A DNA stretch of 64,000 bases from Adiantum capillus-veneris (Eukaryota > Streptophyta > Polypodiopsida > Polypodiales > Pteridaceae), in NCBI GenBank assembly GCA_014529385.2, contig CM043959.1, forward strand, positions 13,947,809 to 14,011,808. Reading direction: 5' to 3'. The translations under genes and the position numbers were made by a program. Each line of letters begins with the position of its first letter. The stretch's first letter is position 1. Positions 51,875 through 63,164 of this stretch are shown here, in pieces. The notes below the pieces were generated by a model. The model ran no database searches, was not told where the DNA came from, and was given only the letters and a program-made list of their open reading frames with translations.

Positions 51875-52340
51875 CTACCCTACACCTAATTGCTTGCAAA
51901 AATGCGCAAAGCTCTCTGAGGGAAGTCCTTTTGTAAGTAGATCAGCAGGATTTTCTATGGTGTGAACTTTGACAAGCTGAAGTTGCTTATCCTCGAGCAT
52001 TTCCCTGATGAAATGATACTTCACATCCACATGCTTTGTATTTGAGTGATAAACTGGATTGCGAGCCAATTGTATAGCACTTTGACTATCACAATATAAC
52101 ACAGGCATCTCTTATTTGATTCCCAAATCTGTTACTAGTCGATTAAGCCAAATTGATTCTTTGCATGCCTCTGATGCTGCAACATATTCAGCCTCTGTAC
52201 TAGACTGAGTAACACAATCTTGTAATCTAGAACGCCATGATACTGCTCCACTAGCCAATGTAAAGACATACCCTGACATAGACCTTCAGTTGTCTAAGTC
52301 ACCTGCATAATCTAAGTTTGTAAAACCCTTTACACTTAGC
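51875..52340 (-). pseudogene. copia RNase H
   Basis: Minus-strand text includes SGYVFTLASGAVSW and STEAEYVAASEA near 52,270-52,165, then after an in-frame stop LYCDSQSAIQLARN, KHVDVKYHFIRE and NPADLLTKGLP, ending at the stop at 51,875. These hold the Asp/Glu/Asp/Asp residues of RNase H. It degrades the RNA strand of the replication intermediate. It is separated from RT by the frameshift caused by a 49-bp duplication. Confidence 0.85.
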
Positions 52341-52438
52341 TCCTGACTCCCATAGCATATACGCATACTCTTTGTATCTTTCAAGTATCTCCTGACTCCC
52401 ATAGCATATACGAATACTCTTTGTATCTTTCAAGTATC
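52341..52438. repeat. Tandem duplication, 2 x 49 bp, in copia pol
   Basis: Units 52,341-52,389 and 52,390-52,438, identical but for one base, start TCCTGACTCCCATAGCATAT. Because 49 is not a multiple of three, the RT-RNase H frame is shifted here. Confidence 0.95.
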
Positions 52439-53452
52439 TCAATATTCCTTTCACTACCTCCCAATGTTTCTTGCTTGGGTTTGACATGTATCGACTTACT
52501 ACTCCCACTACAAATGCAATGTCTGGGTGAGTAGCAATCATTGCATACATCAAACTACCCACTGCAGATGCATATGGAATCTTATCCATTTCAGCATGTT
52601 CTTCCTCAGACACAGGACAATCTTGTCAATATACTCTGTTTGAGATAACCAAATCAACTTCTTTGATCTGTCTCTCTCAATGCGCATACCAAGTATATGA
52701 CTTGCCTCACCCATGTCTTTCATGTCAAACGATTCTGCCATCTTTGACTTCAAAGTTGAAATTTCTTCCAAGTGCTTGCCAGCAATCAACATGTCATCCA
52801 CATACAAAATAAGGATCAGCCCACTGGCATCCTTAGCCTTCTTTGTATATAGACAGTGATCGAACTCACTACGTTTGTAGCCTTGAGAAAGCATAAACTT
52901 GTGGAACTTATGGTACCGTGCCCTCGGTGATTGTTTTAAGCCATAAAGACTCTTCAACAACTGGCATACCAAATCTTCCTTGCCTTTCTCAACAAACCCT
53001 TCTGGCTGCTGCATGTAAATTTCCACATCTAAATCACCATGCAAGAATGCTGTTTTGACATCCATTTGGTGCAACACCAAATCTAATATGGCAACCAATG
53101 CAAGAAAGCATCTCAATGTAGTCATCTTGACCACCGGAGAGAAGACTTCATCAAAGTCAATGCCTTGTTCTTGCTTAAAGCCCTTGGCAACAAGCCTTGC
53201 TTTGTACTTTGGCTGACTATCATGATTGGTGATCTTATACCTATAAACCCATTTACAAGGTAGAGCCTTTTTGCCCTGTGGTAATTTAACTAGCTTCAAT
53301 GTCTGGTTTTTATGCAGAGCTATCATCTCTGACTGCATGGCCAATTTCCAATTCCCAGAGTCCTTCATTTGCACTGCTTCCTTGTAACATGAAGGCTCAT
53401 TGCAATCAGTCAACATGACATAGTTCATAGATGGAACAAACCTATCAGGAGG
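52439..53452 (-). pseudogene. copia reverse transcriptase
   Basis: The long open part runs 53,428-52,550. Motifs in order: NWKLAMQSEM, CKWVYRYKI, KARLVAKGFKQ, DEVFSPVVK, HQMDVKTAFLHGDL (first catalytic Asp), SLYGLKQSPR, ILYVDDMLIAG (catalytic pair), then HILGMRI. A frameshift near 52,600 leads to YASAVGSLMYAM and SRYMSNPSKKHW. All catalytic Asp residues are kept. The frame is contiguous with integrase except for one in-frame TGA at 53,453. Confidence 0.93.
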
Positions 53453-54540
53453 TCACATGATACGTCCAGATCTACGCAAAATAGGTGGCTGGGGCTCAGC
53501 CACATCCTGTCCTTGCTCCTCTTGAGCCCCGACATTTTGTCTTGCACGTGCAGGCCCATCTTCTTGGAAGACAACTCTTCTAATCTCCTCAACCCTCTTT
53601 GGTTTAGAATGATATTTGGCTTCATTAAAGTGAACATCATTGCTGCGGATAACCTTTCTGGATTCGGGATCCCAAAGTCTGTACCCCATCTCACCAGAAT
53701 TACCATAACCTAGAAAGATGCACTTTCTACTCTTTGGCTCAAGTTTGTTCCTAAATTCCTTTGGAACGTGAGTATATGCCTCACAGCCAAAGACTCTGCC
53801 TGACCATACCATCTCTGCCACTGAATCCTTCTGCAAAACCTTGCTAGGAGATCTATTTATAAGATGAACAGTTGTTGATACAGCTTCAGCCCAAAACCCA
53901 TTTGGCAGCTGTGCATTAGACAACATACTTCTGACCTTGTCTTGTATGGTCCTATTCATCCTCTCAGCAACACCATTTTGAGGAGGATTGTAAGGAGAAG
54001 TAAGTTCACGTTTTATACCTTTTGACTCACAAAAGTCCTGAAAGGCCTTTGAAACATACTCTCCACCATTGTCAGTGCGTAAGCATTTAAGCTTCTTGCC
54101 ACTCTGATTCTCCACAAGTGTCACAAACGTTTTGAAAACACTAAACACTTCATCCTTGTGCTTGAGAAAGTAAACCCATACCTTCCTCGAGTAATCATCT
54201 ATAAATGTCATAAAGTAAGAAGCCCCCCCTAGAGATAGGTTAGGCATAGGTCCACACAAATCACTATGAACAAGTGCCAACTCTGTATCTCTTCTACTGC
54301 TTCTATGCTTATGTGGCTGCTGTGTTTGCTTACCATACAGACAATGTTCACAGAATTCAAAATCATTAAATGACAAGCCAGGCAAATAACCAGAACGAGA
54401 CAAGATTTCCATTCCCTTCTTGGACATATGTCCTAACCGGCTATGCCACAAAGAAATGTTTGGCTGCTCGGTTACATTGATTACATTTTTAGAGACATTT
54501 GATACATAAATCATCCAGACTTTATTCCATGTGCTACTGT
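53453..54540 (-). pseudogene. copia integrase
   Basis: An open stretch with the zinc-binding HHCC region (LWHSRLGHMS ... FCEHCLYGK), then the catalytic core: HSDLCGPM (first D), CLRTDNGGEYVS (second D), PPQNGVAERMNRT (E). A C-terminal part follows with CIFLGYGNSGEMGYRLWDP and RRSGRIM. It inserts element cDNA into the host genome. Catalytic residues are intact. A frameshift near 54,520-54,540 separates it from protease, and a TGA follows RRSGRIM where an Arg codon is expected. Confidence 0.93.
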
Positions 54541-55329
54541 CACAGAACCCTTGGATATCTTCCACGTGTTCTGTCCAAAAGTGGTGACGTATCCAGCATC
54601 ATCAAGTAAACCTGTGTTGATCAAGCTCTTTGTAATTGCGGGAACATGTCTCACATTCTTCAGCGTGAAAGAAGAGCCATTTTGAAACTTCAATTGAACA
54701 TCTCCAACACCTAAGATCTCACATGTCTGCCCATTGCCTAGCCGAACATGATCTTTAGTGGTCACATAAGAGGTAAACCACTCCTTGTTTGGAGACACAT
54801 GAAGTGATGCCCCTGAGTCTATAATCCAGTCACTCAGGGCATTTCCATCAGATGCTGTAAGAAGAGCTGAGTCCATTGTATTCTTCAAGAAGTAGATGTC
54901 TCCTGACACTAGATTGTCATCCTCTACAACAGTGTTTGTCACATTTATTTCTTGAATCTTCACTGAGGACTTGTTCTTCTCACCATGGTCTTCAGCTTTC
55001 TCTTTGCCTTTTTTTGCTTTCCATTCTCTGCAGTCTCTTTTCATGTGACCCTTCTTGCCACAATGGTAGCATTCTATGTCACTCTTACCTTTAGCACCGC
55101 GGGACTTGCTACGAGACTGATTCCTCTTTCCACCTTTGTACTTTTCTTTGGTTCTTCCCCTGACAACTAAGGCTGTTCCTTTGCCTTTGTCCATTGTCTT
55201 TCTGTTGGTTTCTTCAGTAAGCAGACTGCCTTCTACACCTGCTATGGTCAAACCATCTGGAGGTGCAGAATTACTCAAAGTTGTGCGAAAAGTGTGCCAA
55301 CTTTTCGGCAATGTGATCAACAAGAACAT
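54511..55329 (-). pseudogene. copia gag C-terminal part and protease
   Basis: It starts inside gag (MFLLITLPKSWHTFRTTL), has a basic linker, a zinc knuckle CYHCGKKGHMKRDC that is complete (CX2CX4HX4C), a charged spacer, and the aspartic protease site WIIDSGASLHVS near residue 168, followed by GNGQTCEILGVGDV. It packages and processes the element's particle. The frame is lost on both sides through single-base indels. Confidence 0.92.
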
Positions 55330-55344
55330 AGCTCTAACATGTTC

Positions 55345-55800
55345 ATCAAACTTGACAACTAACTGTAGATGGTGTTGAATTCATTCAGATGATTGGACAT
55401 AGGTGTCCCTTCTTTCATCTTCAAGTCAACAATCTTCTCAAGCCAGTATACATGTGAAGCTGCACTCTGCTTCTCATAAAGATCACTCAGCTTTGTCCAT
55501 GCTTCATAAGCCGACATCTCGTCTGCTACATTGAAGTAAACGCTTTCTGCCAAAGTCATCATAATGGTAGAAAGTGCCAATTCATCCATTTCTCTCCATT
55601 CATCTTCGTCCATATCTTGTGGTTTTATCCCCTTGAGCTTTATAGGTTTTATCTGCTTCTTTTATACCAACACGTGCCAAATTTGCTTCTTCCACAATGG
55701 GAAATTGGTTCCATCCAGCTTCTTGATATTGTAAAGAGCAGTGTCCTGTGATCCACCCCCATAGCTACGCTTCACAGTAGTTTACTTTCCTGGGAAAAAT
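55345..55800 (-). pseudogene. copia gag N-terminal part
   Basis: The minus strand shows KLDGTNFPLWKKQIWHVLV near 55,720-55,660, then a TAA stop, then the open 55,613-55,359 with YEAWTKLSDLYEKQSA and LNEFNTIYS, typical of the plant copia gag (UBN2-like) domain. A frameshift near 55,360 leads into the next segment. The start codon was not clear; the frame can be followed to about 55,780. Confidence 0.85.
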
Positions 55801-56859
55801 TCGGTAGAGTTTCCCCTGTAAACTGACCTCTGAACCAATATCAACCTGTCAAATGAACCAAGAAAGATTCAGATTCTGTAGAAATTTCGGCAGAGTCTCC
55901 TTTGTAAAATGGCTCTGGTGTACTAAAAAAACAGACCAAAAACAGCTCAAAAAAACCACTGTCTCTCTAACACTGTATGTTGTGGGTAAAGCTGTGGGTA
56001 AACCTGTCCTGCACCTATACTGGCTCTCACTGTCCTGTCACTGTCCTGTAAGCATAGACTGCAACAATGCCTCAACGGCAATAAAGCAAAGATGCAATCC
56101 CAACTGTCTAACTCACAGTCAATACATCCTAGCTGCCTATCCAAGGGTGCTCGAGGGATCGCTCCAAGACCTGTATCACCGAAAGGATCTCAACATTCGA
56201 GAATCCCCCAGCTCAATAAAACCTCACTCGACCCTCAACAAAGGCTGCAGTAAATCTGATAGTACATAGAGTTCCCACAAAGTCATACATCCACAAATTT
56301 CCCACTGTATGTTGTAACCGTTACGACGGTTGTTTGCTACGTGACTCACAGCCAGCAAACCCTCAACAGACATACATCATCTCTGACAATATATCCCATG
56401 TGGAAGTACCTGCAATGTCAGGATGAAATCTGGAATATCAAGCAGCAAACACAAGCTACCTGATGAACTAGTGGATGTCGCCTACAGTCTGTGTGTAGGT
56501 GCGTCCGTGTCGTATGTGACACATCTCCAAGAACTGTGAGCCGTCCTTCGTTGTGTAGACAGCCACAAATCAACACTCTGGAAGTGCAATCGTAGGGCGA
56601 AACCCCAATCGTAGGCCGAAACCCCAAATTTACAGAGTCGGATCTGCACCTCCCGAGACCACGTAGTCGAAAATGGCCTGCGTAGAACTTTATCGAAGCC
56701 GAACGGTGGCCGAGATGACCTCAGAATGAAATTCTGAGAACACCGAGCCCTACGGGTGATCCCACAGGATTTGGGGCCATGTCTTCGCCTGTCGAATCTC
56801 ACTCGAATCTGAGCAGGTGACTCTGGCTACCTGCAATGCTACCCCAAGCCTCGATCTGA
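55801..56859 (-). other. Long 5' leader of the copia element
   Basis: About 1.05 kb between the PBS and gag without element coding motifs. Plant copia leaders are usually shorter. Small frames on the minus strand (e.g. 56,802-56,482) look incidental. Its GC content is higher than that of the flanks. Confidence 0.6.
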
Positions 56860-56871
56860 GCTCTGATACCA
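56860..56871 (-). other. Primer-binding site (tRNA-iMet)
   Basis: The minus strand reads TGGTATCAGAGC, two bases after the 5' LTR. Confidence 0.95.
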
Positions 56872-56873
56872 GT

Positions 56874-57065
56874 TGAAGGAGTACGAGCGAAAGTGCAACG
56901 CGAGAGAGAGTGCGAGAAGAAGAGCACGACGATATGGTGAACTCGCTCTACTGTATTGTGTAGAGCATAGTGAGTTCTTATTAGGTTTTAACAAAAGAAT
57001 ATGTGTACATACCTGGCGGCCCACCCACTTACCTGGGCGACCACATTGGGCTTTATACCCCAACA
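56874..57065 (-). repeat. 5' LTR of copia element, 192 bp
   Basis: It matches 51,614-51,785 with about six substitutions and an extra 20-bp imperfect tandem copy at about 57,017-57,036. Confidence 0.95.
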
Positions 57066-57900
57066 ATAACAACTTTAAAGAGCTAAAATAATTTATCAAA
57101 GTAGTAAGGAATAACTTTGAAGCAAATCTTTGGATTTCTAGTGTCTTAAAGCACACTTCTTTAAAGTAGTCGATGCTTGCTCTAAGTACATTAGCTTCCT
57201 TCACTAGTTGGTAGCTGCATCACAACTTTAAAGCATTCAAATAATATATCAAGACCAAGGGTACTACTTCAAAGAATATCTTTATGGTTGTAGAACAACT
57301 TTCCTCACCTTGCACTAATTTAAAGCTTTGGACATGTTATTACACTATAATGGTACCATAGCTTTAAAGCAAAGGTATGGAGGTAGCTTTACTTTAAAGC
57401 ACAATGGTTTGAAGATATATATAATTATTGCCAACATATTGCTAAGCTCAATTGATTTATAGCTGCTCCACCATTTTAGAGCACCATGCTAGCTTATTGC
57501 AATCTTGTGAACTTACAACTGCTTCTCTCACTTCTCTCAAGCACTATACTAATTTATCAAAGCAACTTTGAAGAAAAGCTGTGGATTTTCCACTTGTTTA
57601 AAGCACAATTGTTAAGAATAGTAGATGCTTGATTTAAGTACATTAGCTTTCTCTACTACTTTCTAGTTGCATCACTGCTTTAAAGCACTCAAATAATATA
57701 TTAAGTCTAAGGGAATTTCTTTAAAGCATAGATGTGGGGATTCTATTTATATAAAGCATAGTAAAAGAAACCAATAGATGGGGACTCTAAGTCCATTAGC
57801 AATGTCCATTCCTTATTAGATTCATAATAGCTTAAAGGCACTCAACTAGTAGGTAAAAATCTCAACCACATAGCTTCAAATCAATCATTTCTTTATAACT
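57066..57900. repeat. Diverged AT-rich tandem repeat with TTTAAAGC motifs
   Basis: The block at 57,094-57,280 (ATTTATCAAAG ... AAGTACATTAGCTT ... AAATAATATAT) recurs at 57,548-57,730, a period of about 455 bp, with a weaker third trace after 57,780. CTTTAAAGC or TTTAAAGCA occurs many times. The copia element appears to have landed inside this repeat. Confidence 0.65.
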
Positions 57901-60320
57901 GAATAGCACCTCTAAGCACTGACCTATATATTAATACTTTGGGTACAATAAAATATACATGAGACTCATCCAACAAATGGAATGGATGATGCAAAACCCA
58001 CATCTCTATAATCCCGAAGGAGACAACAACATCCTTCATAACTCCAGTGTAACTCCAGTTCAATGACCTTTATTTCCAAAGTCTTTGACGCAAGAGGAGA
58101 GGAAACTTGTCATTAGCCTTGATGGATAATTGTAGCTTCACTTGCGGCAAAGCTTGTCGATCAATGCCAGGGTATTTAGAGAAATTTATATCATCTAGTT
58201 CTCCATCCCTTGAGTTCTTCCGCATCAAAACTATGGAACTCTTGACAAACATCTCGTCTCCTTAATGAGGCTGCTTAAAAAGTGTGCATTACATTTGTAA
58301 GTAATCTGGCTTCAATCTGACTTGATGCATCCTATAGCCTAGTACTGAAAGGTTGAAGCATGATTTGTTGGAGAACTTCCTTTGATTGGCTATGTTTAGG
58401 CCATATGTCTGCCTTTAAAAGAAAATAGAAGCAATCTTGCATATTTTTAGTACTTTGGTCTTATTTGCTGCAACACTTGCAATTTTCTTGCAATCTTTCT
58501 ATTGCTTCTCTTACACATTGCTCTCTTTTCTTGCCCAATACAAACATATATTTTATCTAGCTTCTATGCTAGAAACTTAGAGGTTCAATTGGAACTCTCT
58601 ACCCCAAGAGGTGTTGAGGGGATGCCAAACCATAATCATTAGCTCACGTTGGTAAATCCATTTGAGTCCTAAAACATGTAAATGAAACCTCCCAATTTTA
58701 AAATTAAGCACCAACCAAGTGACTTCTCTTGACTAATGAAAAGTACCTACAATTATAGTTTAATATCCTACACACATTCTTAATGTATTTTAAAGAATGA
58801 AGACATGGATATAGGTAGCCATGGTAGGTGCACACGCACACCTGCGTGCAGAGATCAGCACTACAAAACTCCTAGCTATGAGCATCCAGCATCCTATAGT
58901 AGCAGTGTATTGTGTATCTTTGTGATATTAATGGCTCTTATACACAGCTTTTGCACCATGGCACAACAAGCAAAAGAAAAAATTGCTCAAAAATCCAAGT
59001 TGTTAGGAGAAATCATAATTCGTGAAAGACCACAAGGGGTGACGTGTTTGAAACCTCTTTCAAGATTACACAAAAGATACTCAGTGAAAAGAAACCAGCT
59101 TTTGAAAAGGGCCATTTTAGCTATTTTCTTATTTTACTATGTTATTTGAAATACACTTTACTATTGGAGTCTCCAAGTTAGCCAAAAGTTATCTCAAGGA
59201 CCATAGCTTTTTGTACGTGTATCTTTGCTTCCACCCTTAATCTTCTTTATGACATAGACGATCCCAAGGCCTTCTTGCTATGCGCTTGTATAGTTTTGTT
59301 TGGCATAACTCAATTGAAATTTGCATCACCAAGCTACACTACAATATATTGTGGTTGCAAAATGTATCTACAAGGACATAGAAAACTTTTCTTCATTAAA
59401 GAACTTTCAATCTAGAATAGATCGAATATTTTTAAAAAAGTTTAACAACAAACCACACTAAAACAATTATACCATTCAAATGAGGGGCTTGTTTATATTA
59501 CAACTTTTGAACTTAAGTTGGAAATGTCAAAACATTGCTACACTTTCTTTTCTCTTAAGAGTTGATGTACTTTTCAATCTTTGGATTGCAAAAGATACCT
59601 CCTCCCTTTATTAAACTAAGTTGGTGCCAAAAAATAGAGTCCCTTTAGACTCGAGTCTATGTGTGGTTTCAATCACTTATTGCAAGAACCCTCGTAAGGT
59701 AGGGTTTCACTAGCTTTGTATAATTGAACCTCGTAGGCTTATTGGAAAAATATCTAAAAGCACTTATGCTAGAATAAATGGTTGAGATGCACTAGTGGTT
59801 TTGTTGCATATTTCTCCTCCTCAATTTCTAGAGTTTTAATCTACATAAGCATCAACTCATCTATTAATGAAAATAAAGAAATTACAATAACTAACTATTG
59901 CATACCCATCTATTCTAATTGTAATGCTAAATACATATAAAAAAAGGGTGCCCAATATTTTAAAATTCCTCCCACTAGGGATAGCAACTACCTTTAATTG
60001 CTTAATAACAATCCAATTTGACCACGAGGGATGGAAAGTGTGAAGAAGATTTGAAAAGTTACGAAAAAAATTTGGGCATCCATTTGGCATCTTGTCTAAG
60101 GTCAAGAGATATCTCTTGGAAACTATGGTGGTTTCTATTCTGTTGTTCTAATGATCCAAATATTTGTGCAAGAAGGAGTTTTTCTTCTTAGTCGACAAGT
60201 GTAGGTTGATCGTAAATATAGGTTGATCGTCATAAATAAGGTGTGGAGGTAGGAGTCCTTGAAAAGGTCATGAAAGACTAATATAGAAGGCATTGTGAAT
60301 GTGTCAGTGTGATGGTAACT
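57901..60320. other. Spacer, no gene recognised
   Basis: AT-rich, with no motif-bearing frame. The longest open stretch (58,805-59,149) has one hydrophobic segment but no family resemblance. Confidence 0.4.
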
Positions 60321-60648
60321 TTAAATGAAATGAAACACCATCAATGACACAATAATCTTGAAAGGACAATAAAAACGTGGAGAAAATCTTACAAAAACAG
60401 TAGTGTCAACACTTTTAATTCTTTGTTTCTCAATTTCAAACATAACATAATAACCTTTCTTAAACACATGTCCCTTGTCATGCTTATTAGCATAGTTAGT
60501 GTAAAACTCATGTGAATTCTTGATGGCATGATGAACACTTGCATCAATTTCATAAAAATTTATAGTAAAAATATTAGCAGTAGGAACAACATAACAAAGA
60601 CGTGAAGTAGAAGTAGAAAGAGAATAACCATATAGAATCTCAAATGCT
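60321..60648 (-). pseudogene. Ty3/gypsy integrase C-terminal fragment
   Basis: The minus strand encodes KAFEILYGYSLST, a helical spacer, YTNYANKHDKGHVFKKGYYVMFEIEKQR, then FSPRFYCPFKI. This matches the tail of gypsy integrases, including the GPY/F-type module (usually SPRFYGPF). The DDE core is absent. The fragment is fused at its start to LTR sequence. Confidence 0.75.
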
Positions 60649-61610
60649 TTGAAGCTTGACTCTTGGTTGGATTTGCATTCCATAGCCAAAAGGTGTTGGT
60701 GTAGGGTCTCAACTTCCCAAGATTGGAGAAGGAGATGGAGTTCTTGCTCAACACATGAGAGAATGTGTGTGAGTGTGGGTGAAAATGCAAAAAATGAGAG
60801 ACCTTCCTTTCCTTGGTCGACCCCTCTCTCTTCTTACTCTATCTTGCACCTCATTCGTTCAGGCCAGGGCATGGCCAATCACAAGTTTTGTTCATATCAA
60901 GCAATAGAGGTTGCATTTGGACAAGTGTCCTCCTCTTTCCTTTTGAGACAAAGAGAGCTTGATTAATTATTTAATTAATCTAAATTCTCATTGGTCCTCC
61001 CTAAAGGAGATCCAATAGGAGTTTAGGCACACTATGAGGGTATCCTAGCTAAGGGCTTCATATGTGTCCTTTATACCTCTTGTAGAAAGGGTGCCTTCTA
61101 AGTGTGTGGGACTGTATTCTCTATCATCCCCTACTCTTAGGGCTCGCCCCCTCCTTTGTAGGCACCTTGTTGACTTTCAAGCATCTTGGTCATCAAGGAC
61201 CTCAAGCACCTTAGTCACCTCAAGCATCTTAGTCAACTCAAGCACCTTTAGTCACCTCAAGCACCTTAGTCAGTTGAAGCACCTCAAGCAAAAGCCTAGC
61301 TTGCCTAAGGTCTAAAGTACCTAAAGGTCCTAGGTCTAAGGACTTTTAGCACTAACCTTTGGAGGTCTTTAATGAAGCTAACCCTAAGGTCTTTTAAGCT
61401 CCATTATCTTCTCATTGCTCTTTGGAAGACCATCTCCTTTTTGGACCCTCAATGAGATGTAGCCTTCTCTCCCTTTGGTCTAGTGGCTGAGATAAATCTA
61501 AAAGCACATATCTATATTCTAACTCTTGTTTCCATTCATTCTCCCAAATTAAATGATCAGCTCAATATGAGAAAATCATTTGGGATAGGTAGATGTTAGA
61601 TTTTATGACA
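60649..61610 (-). repeat. Truncated gypsy LTR, same family as 3,069-4,709
   Basis: On the minus strand it begins TGTCATAAAATC at 61,610 and follows the plus-strand LTR through CAAATGATTTTCTCA, GATATGTGCTT and TAGGGTTAGCTTCATTAAAGA, to AACCAAGAG near 60,660. That corresponds to about position 4,138 of the first LTR. The remaining LTR end is missing and integrase sequence follows. Inside, CAAGCACCTTAGTCA-like units repeat several times (61,180-61,290). Confidence 0.75.
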
Positions 61611-62428
61611 TACCATGAGCAAGCTCAGCCCATCGTGAATGTGGCACATGAAGTGATTTAAGTTTGTAAGTTGTAACATTGAAGGAGAGACAATGCCCAT
61701 AGGTTCACTCCATCTGCATAATACTTGTGAAGGTATCTCCGTAAAGTTGAGAGGAGCTCGCATGAGACAATTTGCAAGGGGATCATCAAAGGAGATGTTG
61801 AAAGATGATGAACGCATAGTTCTTATCGCAAGCCATGATTGAGGAAAGAAATTGGTTTGCACATCCTCAAATTCATCTTCATCCAAGGAAGGCTCACTGA
61901 TAAGAACTCTATAGACACTCACTCCATCCCACCATATAGAGGAAAGACAAGTAATAAGTGAAGGTAGTGGCATACTAACCTCACAAATCTGTTAGTAAAG
62001 TAGAAACAAAGTAGGCTCTATGAGTTTCCTATAGAAGCTACACTCGTGGGCCCCCCTCCCCCCTGTCCTTACCCCCCAAACTTGTCTCTACCTCTATGAA
62101 ACCTGTCAAAACCAGTCCATGATGATGCGGTCCGGTTCCAAGCTCTTCCAATAGGTTCAACACACTATACAAAGCTACCTGAGATCATCAACACACTATA
62201 CAAAGCATTTTTTAATTAGAAATATGGGCACGGAGCGATCAGGGTGGTGTAGTAGCAATGGTGGTGCAGCAAAGCGGAATAGAGTTGGAGGTGAAGGGGC
62301 CAAATGTAAGCCTACGATAGCATCATGAGTAGGTGAGGCACTGATGAAGCTATTTTTGTGCACCCCTTTTGACAAGGTCTTTGCCAATATGTGGGCCCTC
62401 GAGCACCAGCTTCTTTCGAATGACCACT

Positions 62429-62534
<106 letters not shown>

Positions 62535-63059
62535 GCATATGGTGCAAAGGGGCTGCACAAAAAGCAACTTAGACTACTGCAAGTATCCTGAGATCCAATG
62601 ACCCTCAAATTTGCTTGGCACCACTGACTAGTAAGGGAAGATAGTATGGTTGATAACATGGGGTTCTTAAGGTGGCCCCCCAAGGCAAAAAGAACTAATT
62701 GATTAGATTAGATTTGGGATGTTGGCTTGTTCTCTGCCAACGCTCTAATCCCAATTGTTAACACTCCAAAGAGTTCTTCATGTTCCTTGCATGTGTCGTA
62801 GTTGGCTCCCTGGGCTTCCTTTTCTTTGCTGTGGATTCTTCCGTCAATCACCACTTCAATGGTCTTGGAATTGGATTACAGTTGACTTTGGCCTATGTCT
62901 CTTTGGAAATCACATAGAAGCAGATGACTAATTCTACCATGTAGGATGTTGGTCACCTCAACCTCTTTATATTTCCCATTTTGGATTTTGACAAGTGTTT
63001 TTATAGCCAAGTCCAACAGTAAATTTATAGATTAGCCTTGTCTGAACGATGTTGGAGGA

Positions 63060-63164
<105 letters not shown>

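Larger units (their letters stand above)
51614..57065 (-). mobile_element. Ty1/copia LTR retrotransposon, structurally complete
   Basis: The element is bounded by ATAAC on both sides (51,609-51,613 and 57,066-57,070), a perfect 5-bp target-site duplication. LTRs begin TGTTGGGG and end CCTTCA on the minus strand. Order on the minus strand: LTR, PBS, long leader, gag, protease, integrase, RT, RNase H, polypurine tract, LTR; integrase before RT defines copia. The LTRs differ at about 6 of 172 aligned positions plus a 20-bp indel, so the insertion is moderately recent. Coding breaks (frameshifts, premature stops) mean this copy is not autonomous. Confidence 0.95.
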
